Assembly (NCBI RefSeq): GCF_017351175.1
Contig: NZ_JAFMPN010000004.1
Span: 186,001-250,000, forward strand
DNA length: 64,000 nt
Source of the DNA: Desulfovibrio sp. Huiquan2017
GTDB lineage: Bacteria > Desulfobacterota > Desulfovibrionia > Desulfovibrionales > Desulfovibrionaceae
Direction of reading: 5' to 3'
The notes under the pieces were generated by a model that ran no database searches, was not told the DNA's origin, and worked only from the letters and a program-made list of their open reading frames with translations. This document shows positions 55,265 through 63,580 of the stretch, piece after piece. The stretch's first letter is position 1. Each line of letters opens with the position of its first letter. The translations under genes were made by a program, and so were the position numbers.

Positions 55265-56599
55265 ATGATCAAATCCAACAACACCCTCGGCATCATCTTC
55301 TTCCCGGCCTTCGACTGGGCCATCTCGCCCACCCACCCCGAACGCCAGGAACGGCTCCTCTACACCCAGGATCAACTGCGCGAGGAAGGCCTTTTCGACA
55401 TCGAAGGCATCACCGAATTCAAACCCGACGTGGCCTCCGTGGAAGATGTGGAACGCGTCCACTTCTGCTTCCCGGACGTCCCCTCCGTGGTCACCCGCTC
55501 ACATCTCATCTCCGCGGGCGGGGCCATCAAGGCCGGAGACCTGATCATGGAAGGGCAGACGGACCGCGCCTTCGCCATGGTCCGCCCCCCGGGACACCAC
55601 GCCATGAAAGTGGTCCACGGCTCGCGCGGCTTCTGCACCATCAACATCGAAGCCATCATGATCGAGCATATCCGGGAAAAATACGGCCACAAGCGCATCG
55701 CCATCGTGGACACCGACTGCCACCACGGCGACGGCACCCAGGACATCTACTGGCACGACCCGGACACCCTGTTCATCTCCCTGCACCAGGACGGCCGGAC
55801 CCTCTACCCGGGCACGGGCTTCCCCCGCGACCTCGGCGGGCCCAACGCCATGGGGCGGACCCTGAACATCCCCCTGCCGCCCAACACCTCGGACGAAGGG
55901 TTCCTCATGGCCGTCGAGCGCGTGGTCCTGCCCATCCTCGAAGACTTCAAGCCCGACCTGGTCATCAACTCCGCCGGGCAGGACAACCACTTCTCCGACC
56001 CCATCACCAACATGAACTTCTCGGCGGGCGGCTATGCGGCCATGAACGACATGCTCAAGCCGGACATCGCCGTGCTCGAAGGGGGCTACTCCATCCAGGG
56101 TGCCCTGCCCTATGTCAACCTCGGCATCTGCCTGGCCATGGCGGGCGTGGACTACTCGCATGTGCGCGAGCCCAACTACAACGCCGAACGCATCCGGCAG
56201 GACGCCCGGACCACCGAATATATCGCGGAACTCTGCAAACAGCTCCCCGCCCTCTATTTCGACCCGCCGAAATTCGTCTCCAAAGGAGACAGCCGCCAAG
56301 GTGTTATCACCGGCGACAACTATGTCCGCCACAAGCAAATCTACTACGACACCGACGGCATCAACGAGGTCCAGCAGGAGTCCGTCACCCTGTGCAAGCA
56401 GTGCCGGGGACTCTACAAGGTCGAAACCCGCGCCGACTCCGGGCCGCTCTGCCTCGGCGTCGAAATCCCTGTGAACGCCTGCCCCGAATGCCGCGCCAAA
56501 GGCTACCAGACCGTCGAGGACGCACAGCTCAAGGGCACCTACCGCTATGTCCAATTGATCAACAGGCGGGACAAGGAATACATTCGCTACGGCTTCTAA
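55265..56599 (+). CDS. Histone-deacetylase-fold amidohydrolase with C-terminal zinc ribbon
   Basis: 444 aa. Class II-like deacetylase fold: RPPGHHAM with His111-His112, VDTDCHHGDGTQ with Asp151 and His153 as zinc ligands, Asp240 in SAGQDNH as the third ligand, and Tyr275 in LEGGYSIQ as the transition-state residue. All catalytic positions are present. The C-terminal 75 residues add a zinc ribbon (C377-x2-C380 and C406-x2-C409 with Cys396 between). Bacterial relatives deacetylate acetylpolyamines, acetoin-utilisation targets or protein lysines. It is translated directly after the HyuA-like gene, so they probably act together. Confidence 0.87.
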   Translation: MIKSNNTLGIIFFPAFDWAISPTHPERQERLLYTQDQLREEGLFDIEGITEFKPDVASVEDVERVHFCFPDVPSVVTRSHLISAGGAIKAGDLIMEGQTDRAFAMVRPPGHHAMKVVHGSRGFCTINIEAIMIEHIREKYGHKRIAIVDTDCHHGDGTQDIYWHDPDTLFISLHQDGRTLYPGTGFPRDLGGPNAMGRTLNIPLPPNTSDEGFLMAVERVVLPILEDFKPDLVINSAGQDNHFSDPITNMNFSAGGYAAMNDMLKPDIAVLEGGYSIQGALPYVNLGICLAMAGVDYSHVREPNYNAERIRQDARTTEYIAELCKQLPALYFDPPKFVSKGDSRQGVITGDNYVRHKQIYYDTDGINEVQQESVTLCKQCRGLYKVETRADSGPLCLGVEIPVNACPECRAKGYQTVEDAQLKGTYRYVQLINRRDKEYIRYGF

Positions 56600-56656
56600 C
56601 GCCTCCGGCGGCTTGGGAACCTCTTGGCAAAGGTTCTTGAGAATCTCCCAAACCTG
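56600..56656 (+). repeat. Dispersed palindrome copy 3
   Basis: Head GCCTCCGGCGGC, an imperfect stem (TTGGGAACC against GGTTCTTGA) around TCTTGGCAAA, and tail GAATCTCCCAAACC. The head is the same as in the copy near 61.3 kb (reverse strand there). It starts at the stop codon of the deacetylase-like gene. Confidence 0.65.
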
Positions 56657-56724
56657 TCGGGCCGCTTCCTTCGTTGCGGAAGGCGCGACAAGAAGCGTCC
56701 CCGTTCAGGTCGGCGACTTCAGGC

Positions 56725-56772
56725 GGAAAGGACGGCGCGCTTCCTCATAAGAGGGGGCGCGCCGTCCTTTCC
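56725..56772. terminator. Long hairpin after the HyuA-deacetylase pair
   Basis: A 22-bp stem from GGAAAGGACGGCGCGC outward to inward, with only two G-U pairs, closed by the 4-base loop ATAA. Slightly T-rich sequence follows. Together with palindromes 3 and 4 it fills the 350-base gap between the deacetylase gene and sppA. I see no gene there. Confidence 0.75.
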
Positions 56773-56879
56773 GTCCAATCCCGCCCTGCTGCGTCGGGTG
56801 CCGCCCCAGGAGGCCGTGGTACGCCCGCGGCCTTTGCACGAACCCTCCACACCATGCCCCAGCCAAAGCCCCCCCGGGA

Positions 56880-56948
56880 GCGCGGGGCCAGGAAACCCTT
56901 TTCAAAAGGGTGCCGGCGGGGTCCGGCAAGGCCGGGAGCGCCCCGGCG
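56880..56948 (-). repeat. Dispersed palindrome copy 4
   Basis: On the minus strand: GCCGCCGGGGCG head region, hairpin CACCCTTTTGAAAAGGGT, and tail TTCCTGGCCCCGCGCTCCC. The hairpin and CCTGG tail align with copy 1. It directly follows the stop of sppA on the minus strand and may act as its terminator. Confidence 0.55.
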
Positions 56949-56949
56949 G

Positions 56950-57852
56950 CTATTTGTAGTAGAAGGACCAGCCTTGCGGAAGGCTGGAGGAAAGGTCGAT
57001 CTTGAGGGAGCCCATGAGTTCCTGGACAAAGGAACGCTTGACGACGGGGCCTTCGACGAGAGCGGCACGCCCCGTGATGCCGGTTTCCTTTTTGAGCTCG
57101 ACGATGGCGTCGGACTGGGTGCCGATGCGGTCCACAAGGCCAAGGGAAACGGCCTGCCGCCCGGTGACGGCGCGACCGTCGGCGATGGCCCGGACGCGAG
57201 CGGGATCCATGCCGCGCGCTTCGGCCACATGGTCCACGAACTGATCGTGGAGGTCCTGCATGAGGTCGAGCATCTGTTCGCGCTGGGCATCGGAGAGGTT
57301 GCGCAGGGGGGTGCCCGCGGCCTTGTATTTGCCGGTGGTCAGGACTTCGGGCTTGAGGCCGAATTTCTCCATGGCGTCGGCCACGGTGACGAATTCGGCC
57401 ATGACGCCGATGGAGGCGGTAAGGGACCCGGGATTGGCGTAAATGAGCCGGGCCGGACAGGAGGAATAATACCCGCCGCTGGCGGCGACCGTACCATAGG
57501 AGGCTATGACCGGCTTGACTTGGTTGAGTTTTTTGACGGCGGCATAGATTTCCTGCGAAGGGGCGATGGCCCCGCCGGGGGAATTGACGCGCAGCAGCAC
57601 GCCCTTGACCGCATCGTCCTCCTCCAGGGTCCGGATGAAATCGACCACGCGGGTGGAATCGAGAATCATGCCGTCGATGTGGACGACGCCGATCTTGTCG
57701 CCGGACAGGACGAGGGAGCCCGAGGTCCAGCCCATGGAACGGAAAAAGGCCATGACCCCCGTAATGAGGGCCATGGCCAGTACGATCATCAACACCCCGA
57801 AAAGGAAGGGGTGGCGCTGGGAGAAACGGTCTCCGGTTCCTGCCATGCGCAT
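56950..57852 (-). CDS. sppA: Signal peptide peptidase SppA, short form
   Basis: 300 aa. An N-terminal membrane anchor (about 15-40), then the S49 peptidase domain: GVLLRVNSPGGAIAPSQEIY, the nucleophile Ser in AASGGYYSS (about 125-133), and the general-base Lys in TTGKYKAAGTPLR (about 175-187). This is the short SppA with a single protease domain, which degrades cleaved signal peptides in the membrane. It starts 12 bases after the rpsA stop, an arrangement seen in related genomes. Confidence 0.93.
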   Translation of the reverse strand: MRMAGTGDRFSQRHPFLFGVLMIVLAMALITGVMAFFRSMGWTSGSLVLSGDKIGVVHIDGMILDSTRVVDFIRTLEEDDAVKGVLLRVNSPGGAIAPSQEIYAAVKKLNQVKPVIASYGTVAASGGYYSSCPARLIYANPGSLTASIGVMAEFVTVADAMEKFGLKPEVLTTGKYKAAGTPLRNLSDAQREQMLDLMQDLHDQFVDHVAEARGMDPARVRAIADGRAVTGRQAVSLGLVDRIGTQSDAIVELKKETGITGRAALVEGPVVKRSFVQELMGSLKIDLSSSLPQGWSFYYK

Positions 57853-57864
57853 GACGTTGTTACC

Positions 57865-59742
57865 TTATTTGGTTTCTTCTTCGACCGGGGCTTCGGATTC
57901 GACGACTTCCTCGGCCGGAGCTTCAGCGACGACTTCCTCGACCGGAGCTTCGGCGACGGCCTCTTCGACCGGGGCTTCAGCTGCGGCCTCTTCCTCTTGG
58001 GCGGCGGCCAGCGCGTCACCAGCGGCTTCCTCAAGCTTCTCGCGGAGCAGATCGCCCAGGGTGGAACCAGCGCTCACGCTGTCGCCACCGAAGGACTTGG
58101 ACTTGCCGCCACCGGAACGGGCGGGCTCTTCCTTGGTCTGCTTGATGGACAGGCCCAGACGGCGCTCGTCGGCGGACACGTGGATGACCTTGGCTTCGAT
58201 GCTGTCGCCTTCCTTGAACATCTCGGAGGGGGACTTGATCTTCTTGCGGCTGATCTCGGAGACGTGCACCAAACCTTCGATGCCTTCCTCGACCTCGACG
58301 AAGAGACCGAAGTCGGTGATGTTGGTGACCGTGCCGGTGACCTTCTGGCCCACGGGGTACTTGGCCGGGACCTGAGTCCACGGGTCTTCGGTCAGCTGCT
58401 TGACGCCCAGGGTGAACTTCTCGTTCTCCTTGTCCACGGTGAGGACCTTGGCCTGGACGGAGTCACCGACCTTGTAGACCTCGGAGGGGTGGCGGATCTT
58501 CTTGGTCCAGGAGATGTCGGACACGTGGATCAGGCCGTCGATGCCTTCCTCGATGCCGATGAACACGCCGAATTCGGTGATGTTCTTGATGGCGCCCTCA
58601 AGGACGGTGCCCTCGGGGTACTTCTCGGCGACGACATCCCACGGGTTCGGGGAGATCTGCTTCATGCCGAGGCTGATGCGCTTCTTCTCGGGGTCCACGC
58701 CGAGGACGACCACATCGACCTCTTCGCCGACCTTGACCATCTGGGAGGGGTGGCGGAGCTTGCGGGTCCAGGACATCTCGGAGATGTGGACCAGTCCTTC
58801 CACGCCGTTTTCCAGCTCGACGAACGCGCCGTAGTCGGCCAGATTGGTGATGATGCCGGTGAAGCGGGAACCCTCGGGGTACTTCTCGGCGATATTTTCC
58901 CACGGATCGGGCACGAGCTGCTTGAGACCCAGGGAGACCTTCTGGCCTTCGCGGTCGAAGTTGAGGATCTTCAATTCGAGATCGTCGCCCAGACCGACCA
59001 TCTCCTTGGGATGCTTGATGCGCTTCCAGGACATGTCGGTGATGTGCAGCAGGCCGTCGAGACCGCCGAGGTCGATGAACACGCCGTACTCGGTGATGTT
59101 CTTGACCTTGCCCTGAACCACCTGACCCTCTTCGAGGGTTTCCAGCAGCTTCTCGCGCTGCTCGGAGCGCATTTCTTCAAGAAGCACGCGGCGGGAGACA
59201 ATGACGTTGGAACGGCGGCGGTTGATCTTGAGGATCTTGAAATCGAATTCCTGGTTGACCAGGGCGTCCATATCCGGAACGGGACGCAGGTCCACGTGGG
59301 AGCCGGGCAGGAAAGCCTCGACGCCGCCGAGATCGACGGTGTAGCCGCCCTTGATGCGGCGGATGATACGGCCGACGGCTTCGCCGTCCTTCTCCTGGAG
59401 TTCTTCCAGTTTATCAAAAAGCTGCATCCGCTTGGCCTTGTCGCGGGACAAGTAGATGGTGCCTTCGGCTTCGTTCTTGCGGGCGACGAACACGTCAACC
59501 TTCTCACCGACAGCGACGGACACGGTGCCGTCCGGCTCGGTGAATTCCGAGACCGGGATCTGGCCTTCGGACTTGAAGTTCACATCGACGAGCACGTAGT
59601 CCTTATCGACCTTGACGACTTCACCGGAGACGATGGTTCCTTCGTCCAGGTCGCCGAAATCGGAATTAAGATATTCGTCGAGCGCGTCGGCGAAATTCAT
59701 TTCCATTTCGGGCGTTTCTACAGATTCATTAGTTTTTTCCAT
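57865..59742 (-). CDS. rpsA: 30S ribosomal protein S1
   Basis: 625 aa, GGAGGT before the ATG. Six S1 RNA-binding domains are visible; the four in the C-terminal half show the repeated GxFVELExGxEGLVHISEMSW-type core. After the last domain a tail of about 75 residues is made of Ala, Glu, Val and Pro repeats (EAPVEE recurring). The tail is much more acidic than that of enteric S1. S1 brings mRNA to the ribosome. The 360 bases upstream must hold its promoter. sppA follows. Confidence 0.97.
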   Translation of the reverse strand: MEKTNESVETPEMEMNFADALDEYLNSDFGDLDEGTIVSGEVVKVDKDYVLVDVNFKSEGQIPVSEFTEPDGTVSVAVGEKVDVFVARKNEAEGTIYLSRDKAKRMQLFDKLEELQEKDGEAVGRIIRRIKGGYTVDLGGVEAFLPGSHVDLRPVPDMDALVNQEFDFKILKINRRRSNVIVSRRVLLEEMRSEQREKLLETLEEGQVVQGKVKNITEYGVFIDLGGLDGLLHITDMSWKRIKHPKEMVGLGDDLELKILNFDREGQKVSLGLKQLVPDPWENIAEKYPEGSRFTGIITNLADYGAFVELENGVEGLVHISEMSWTRKLRHPSQMVKVGEEVDVVVLGVDPEKKRISLGMKQISPNPWDVVAEKYPEGTVLEGAIKNITEFGVFIGIEEGIDGLIHVSDISWTKKIRHPSEVYKVGDSVQAKVLTVDKENEKFTLGVKQLTEDPWTQVPAKYPVGQKVTGTVTNITDFGLFVEVEEGIEGLVHVSEISRKKIKSPSEMFKEGDSIEAKVIHVSADERRLGLSIKQTKEEPARSGGGKSKSFGGDSVSAGSTLGDLLREKLEEAAGDALAAAQEEEAAAEAPVEEAVAEAPVEEVVAEAPAEEVVESEAPVEEETK

Positions 59743-60102
59743 GGGTTACCTCCACAACGGACCTCGGACAAAGTAGTTTTAACGTATATTTTCAAGATGA
59801 GGGTTCCGAGCTGGCGGGTCATCGTTTCCGAGGCAGGCGAGCCCCGTTTGCTCGGTCGGCGCAGGCGGCCGAACCCGACATCTTTACGCTCCTTTCGAGG
59901 AAGATCAGCGATTCGAATATGTTACGAATCAACTATTCTCCCATATTAAGAAGAGTCATGTACGTAGCGAAAATACAGCACCCTGTAAACCCTTTTCTGG
60001 CAAGGGTTCGCACGGCGTTCCGGCCTGACCCCGGGTCATGTATCCTTTGCCTATCCGAGCCGACTTATGTAGTGTGCGAACAGACTCGACATGGAGGCCG
60101 GG
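59743..60102. other. Intergenic region between rpsA and the 60103 gene
   Basis: 360 bases between divergent genes. It includes AT-rich stretches (about 59770-59800 and 59915-59985) likely to hold the rpsA promoter, and a perfect 7-bp inverted repeat, AACCCTT-N7-AAGGGTT (59988-60008). I see no gene, tRNA or riboswitch that I can name. Confidence 0.6.
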
Positions 60103-60651
60103 GTGTCCGACGACCGTTTTGAAATCTTCCTGACCGAGGCTCGGTCCGGGTGGCTCGAAGCCCGCCTGGTGTCGGGCGATTCGCACTTTGACCTGAGCGT
60201 CAATTCCAATTTCTCCGAGCCCATCAAGGACCTGTTCCGCTGTCTGTGCGACGTGCACGGGCTTGACGCCCCCACGGACATGGAGGCCGATTATCGGCAT
60301 ACCGAATTCGAATGGGGCGGCGAGGGATGGCTGTATTACTGGGTGATCACCCCCAGGCCGGACGGGGTGCTCGACATCTCGGTGGACTTCAAGGGCACGC
60401 GCGAGGTGGGCGGCGAGGAATATCCGGTCTGGAAGATCGAAACCTCGACCACCTGGGACCAGTTCGCCAGCCAGGTCTTCACCCAGGCCTCGGAGATGCT
60501 CTGGATGTACGGCTTCACCGGCTACTACGCCCGCTGGCAAAAGGACTTTCCGACCGGCGACATGATGCGGCTGGGACACCTGCTCCACGGCAAGCCCGCC
60601 GAAACCGACGATTTCGCCCGGGAACTGGGCTACTTGGCCGAAACGAGGTAG
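60103..60651 (+). CDS. Hypothetical protein
   Basis: 182 aa from the GTG at 60103, which has GGAGG five bases before it; the in-frame ATG at 60091 overlaps that ribosome site and has none of its own. Soluble, acidic, rich in Trp and Tyr (EFEWGGEGWLYYWVITP), with a beta-rich centre and a helical end. No catalytic motif is evident and I recognise no family. It is followed after 5 bases by the Pyr_excise family gene, so the two are probably co-transcribed. Confidence 0.75.
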   Translation: MSDDRFEIFLTEARSGWLEARLVSGDSHFDLSVNSNFSEPIKDLFRCLCDVHGLDAPTDMEADYRHTEFEWGGEGWLYYWVITPRPDGVLDISVDFKGTREVGGEEYPVWKIETSTTWDQFASQVFTQASEMLWMYGFTGYYARWQKDFPTGDMMRLGHLLHGKPAETDDFARELGYLAETR

Positions 60652-60656
60652 GCGGC

Positions 60657-61082
60657 GTGCGGCTCTGGACCGTCCATCCCCGCTTTCTCGACGTCAAGGG
60701 TCTCACGGCCGTTTGGCGTGAAGGCCTGCTCGCCCGCAAGGTGCTGCACGGCCGGACCATCGGCTACACCAACCATCCCCAACTCATCCGTTTCCGCGCC
60801 CACCCCGACCCGCTCAAGGCCATCGACGCCTATCTCGCGGCCGTGCTCGCGGAAGCCCGCAACCGGGGCTACAATTTCGACGCGTCCAAAATCGACGAAT
60901 ACGCCGAGGCCGCTCCCATCCCCGAAACCACCGGCCAGCTCGATTACGAGTGGCAACACCTGCTGGGCAAGCTCGAACAACGCGACCCCGAACGCTTCGA
61001 AGACTCCCGCCGCTGCCGCCCCGCACCGCACCCCCTGTTTACCCTGAGCCCGGGCGACGTACGCGATTGGGAGAAGCGGTAG
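60657..61082 (+). CDS. Pyrimidine dimer DNA glycosylase family protein
   Basis: 141 aa, GTG start at 60657 with GAGGT/AGG before it. The start VRLWTVHPRFLDVKGLTAVWREGLLARKVL matches PF03013, the family of T4 endonuclease V, as do YTNHPQLIRFRAHPDPL and YNFDASKI. In T4 enzyme the N-terminal Thr is the nucleophile; this bacterial form starts with Met-Arg-Leu-Trp, so the catalytic residue and substrate are uncertain. It may act on UV photoproducts or be a non-repair homologue. Confidence 0.75.
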   Translation: MRLWTVHPRFLDVKGLTAVWREGLLARKVLHGRTIGYTNHPQLIRFRAHPDPLKAIDAYLAAVLAEARNRGYNFDASKIDEYAEAAPIPETTGQLDYEWQHLLGKLEQRDPERFEDSRRCRPAPHPLFTLSPGDVRDWEKR

Positions 61083-61250
61083 GAGGCCTTCACCCGACCC
61101 CCCATCCCCTTCTTTTCCTAAACTTTTTGTTGCCGTTTCGCGGGGGAGGCTTAAAGGCGGCCCTTGGCCCCGGTTCGCTTCGTCCCCCATCACCCGGAAC
61201 GCACACGCCCTTCCGCGACCGAACGCCCCTGCCGCAGGCACCCGAAAAGC

Positions 61251-61315
61251 TTGGAAGGGGGAGTCCAGAGGGGGAAGCTTTCTCGAAAGTTTCCCCCTCT
61301 GGCCGCCGGAGGCAT
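61251..61315 (-). repeat. Dispersed palindrome copy 5
   Basis: The core AGAGGGGGAAGCTTTC-TC-GAAAGTTTCCCCCTCT is a 16-bp stem with one mismatch. On the minus strand the order is head GCCTCCGGCGGCC, hairpin, tail GGACTCCCCC. The head is shared with copy 3 and the tail with copy 2. It lies between the Pyr_excise gene and speE. Confidence 0.75.
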
Positions 61316-61322
61316 CAAAAAT

Positions 61323-61356
61323 CAAACCCCGCCGGCGCATGCACCGGCGGGGTTTG
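61323..61356. terminator. Bidirectional terminator between the 60657 and speE genes
   Basis: CAAACCCCGCCGG-C-GC pairs with GC-A-CCGGCGGGGTTTG around AT. TTGTTGTTTT follows on the plus strand and ATTTTTGA on the minus strand, so it can end speE as well as transcripts from the left. Confidence 0.85.
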
Positions 61357-61381
61357 TTGTTTTCATGCTCCGAATGACGGC

Positions 61382-62323
61382 TTACGACTTGACGCCGGTT
61401 CCGGTATAGCGGGCGGGATCGTCGAGGGTGGACAGGGTTTCCCCCTTGGCCACCTTGTCGCGCAGGTACTTGGGCGGGCTCATGAGCCCCCGCAGAGCGA
61501 TGCCGTCGAAGAACTTCAGTTCGCCGTTCACGTTTTCCGCCAGGAAGGCATCCACCCGGGCGGGTTCCGGGTCGGTGTCCACGGGGTTGAGGGAGCCCAG
61601 GGCGAAGCCGAGCGGAACCACGTAGGTGGGGGTGCAGGAGAAGAAGTGGGTGGTGTGTTCGAACACGGTCCCCAGGGTGCGCACGATACGGGCGTGGCCG
61701 TCGTCGAAGGGCGGCGTGACCGGTCCGGCCTGGATGACGAACACGCCGCCGGGGGCCAGGGCCTCGCGGCAGGTGGTGAAGAACTCCCGGGTGAACAGAT
61801 TCATGGCCGGGCTGTCCTCCAACGGGTCGGACAGATCGCAGATGATCACATCCCAGGAACCGCCCTCCTTTTCCAACACTTCGAAAGCGTCGCCGAAACG
61901 GATCTCGGCGCGCGGATTCTGGAAGCATCCCTGGTGAATGGCGGCCAGGTGTTCCTGGCAGGCGTTGTACACGACTTCGTCGATCTCCACCTGGACGGTC
62001 TTTTCCACGGACCGCCACTTGAGCACCTCACGCACGGCCCCGCCGTCCGCCCCTCCCAGAACCAGGACGCGCCTGGGCGCGCCGTGCTGGTACAGGGCGG
62101 TATGAACGAGCGGCTCGTGGTAGAGGAATTCGTCGCGCTCGGAGACCTGCCACTTGCCGTCCAGGATCAGCCCCGTGCCGAATGTCTTGGAGCGGACTAT
62201 GGACATCTCCTGATATTCCGTCCGCTTGAACTCGAGAATCTGTTCCACCCCATGAAGGTGGACGTCATCCTCGGTCATGTACTCGGTGATCCAGTAATCG
62301 CATGTCAGCTTCGAGCCTGCCAC
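61382..62323 (-). CDS. speE: Polyamine aminopropyltransferase (spermidine synthase)
   Basis: 313 aa from the GTG at 62323, which has GAGGAGG seven bases before it; an earlier in-frame start lacks this. Features: YQEMSIVRSKTFGTGLILDGKWQ, YHEPLVHTALY, the AdoMet-site VLVLGGADGGAVREVLKW and DVIICDLSDPLED with the catalytic Asp. It moves the aminopropyl group from decarboxylated AdoMet to putrescine. The start lies 18 bases inside speD, so the two are coupled. The C-terminal part (about 245-313) is longer than in the E. coli enzyme. Confidence 0.94.
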   Translation of the reverse strand: MAGSKLTCDYWITEYMTEDDVHLHGVEQILEFKRTEYQEMSIVRSKTFGTGLILDGKWQVSERDEFLYHEPLVHTALYQHGAPRRVLVLGGADGGAVREVLKWRSVEKTVQVEIDEVVYNACQEHLAAIHQGCFQNPRAEIRFGDAFEVLEKEGGSWDVIICDLSDPLEDSPAMNLFTREFFTTCREALAPGGVFVIQAGPVTPPFDDGHARIVRTLGTVFEHTTHFFSCTPTYVVPLGFALGSLNPVDTDPEPARVDAFLAENVNGELKFFDGIALRGLMSPPKYLRDKVAKGETLSTLDDPARYTGTGVKS

Positions 62324-62712
62324 AGCGTCGCCTCCTCTTTCGGGGTCAAGGGATGGTGGCACCCGCAACCGTTGCCGCGCGGCAGCACGGTCAACGTGTG
62401 ATCCAAGGCCTGGAGTTCGCGCACGAAAAATTCGCAGGCGAGCCGAGGCCGGGCGGTTTGGCCGCAGGTGAAGATATCCACGGCCGCATAGCCCGATTCG
62501 GGCCAGGTGTGAATGGAAATGTGGGATTCAGCAAGCAGAGCCAGAGCCGTGACGCCCTGCGGCTGAAACTTGTGACTGGTGATGTCGAGCAGGGTGGACA
62601 TCGCGCGTTGGGACGCGGCGACCATGGTTTCAAGAATGAGCTGCTCGTCGTCGAGCAGAGGGGAAGGACAACCTTTGAGTTCAAGAATACAATGCACACC
62701 GACAGTGTTCAT
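62305..62712 (-). CDS. speD: S-adenosylmethionine decarboxylase proenzyme
   Basis: 135 aa, GAGGTG before the ATG. Prokaryotic class 1B enzyme: self-cleavage within LLAESHISIHTWPE, where Ser becomes the pyruvoyl group, and CGQTARPRLACEFFVREL with the catalytic Cys in DIFTCG. It supplies decarboxylated AdoMet to speE, which it overlaps by 19 bases. First gene of the polyamine operon. Confidence 0.95.
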   Translation of the reverse strand: MNTVGVHCILELKGCPSPLLDDEQLILETMVAASQRAMSTLLDITSHKFQPQGVTALALLAESHISIHTWPESGYAAVDIFTCGQTARPRLACEFFVRELQALDHTLTVLPRGNGCGCHHPLTPKEEATLWQARS

Positions 62713-63105
62713 TCATCAACACCTCGTGAGTTAGCGGTTAGTGACCGAAACACCTCCTTGCCTTACGGGCCGGGCGACTCGCCCTGCCATCAACTGAACA
62801 CATAAAACCCCCTTGGTACGGTTGGCCCGCGCCGACATGACGCGAACCCGGCGGAAGCCACATCCGGTGGGTGCATACCCCAGGGGCGTTCCGCGCGCCC
62901 GCCGCCGTTCGGATCGGTCAATCCGGATGCCGCGGGCCAATGGATGGAGCTTGTACGCAAGAATTTCGCGAATGCAAGCATTATTTCCGGGTTTCCCCGA
63001 ATCGTGACACAACCCGCGCCGGGCCAGGGTTTGCGAAGACCATGGGAGGACGAGGGCGGTGATTTGCCGTGGCCCCCCGGCCGCGATTATGCTAAGGGAT
63101 GCGGC
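62713..63105. other. Intergenic region between speD and the YjbQ gene
   Basis: 393 bases between divergent genes. It contains the palindrome GGGCGA-C-TCGCCC (62769-62781), which would lie in the speD leader, and a TCGGAT/ATCCGG hairpin near 62910-62930. No gene, tRNA or known riboswitch was recognised. The promoters of both genes should be here, but I could not fix them. Confidence 0.55.
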
Positions 63106-63522
63106 ATGAAATCCTATCGCAAGGAACTCTTTTACGAAATTCCCACGCGCCGGGCGTTTGTGAACATCACCGAGGACGTGGAAACGTGTCTGCGCGAGTC
63201 GGGCATCCGTGAGGGGCTGTGCCTGGTCAACGCCATGCACATCACCGCTTCGGTGTTCATCAACGACGACGAATCGGGGCTGCACCACGACTATGAGGTC
63301 TGGCTGGAGAAGCTGGCCCCGCACGCGCCGGTCTCCCAATACCGGCACAACGGGTTCGAGGACAATGCGGACGCGCACATGAAACGCCAGGTCATGGGCC
63401 GCGAGGTGGTGGTTGCCGTGACCGACGGCCAACTCGACTTCGGCACCTGGGAGCGCATCTTCTACGGCGAATTCGACGGCCGCCGCAAAAAACGCGTCCT
63501 GGTGAAGATCATCGGCGAATAA
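63106..63522 (+). CDS. YjbQ (UPF0047) family protein
   Basis: 138 aa from the ATG at 63106 (AAGGG nearby). Family pattern: [71 protein letters not shown] and [24 protein letters not shown]. The metal-site histidines (in [11 protein letters not shown], and DAHMK) are kept. YjbQ-type proteins show weak thiamine phosphate synthase activity, and their true role is not agreed. Divergent from speDE and followed by tRNA-Arg. Confidence 0.9.
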   Translation: MKSYRKELFYEIPTRRAFVNITEDVETCLRESGIREGLCLVNAMHITASVFINDDESGLHHDYEVWLEKLAPHAPVSQYRHNGFEDNADAHMKRQVMGREVVVAVTDGQLDFGTWERIFYGEFDGRRKKRVLVKIIGE

Positions 63523-63580
63523 CGACTCGTCGAATGTCCTTGACCTCCACGCCCCGCCTTGTTTAAGGAGTTTTCCACGC

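Noticed and set aside
56674-59949. A 1091-codon open frame on the plus strand opposite sppA and rpsA
   Set aside because: It spans two well-supported minus-strand genes and their intergenic gaps, and its repeats mirror the S1 domains.
62713-63105. A riboswitch or small RNA in the speD leader
   Set aside because: Only short palindromes are seen; no known aptamer layout and no conserved core could be recognised by eye.
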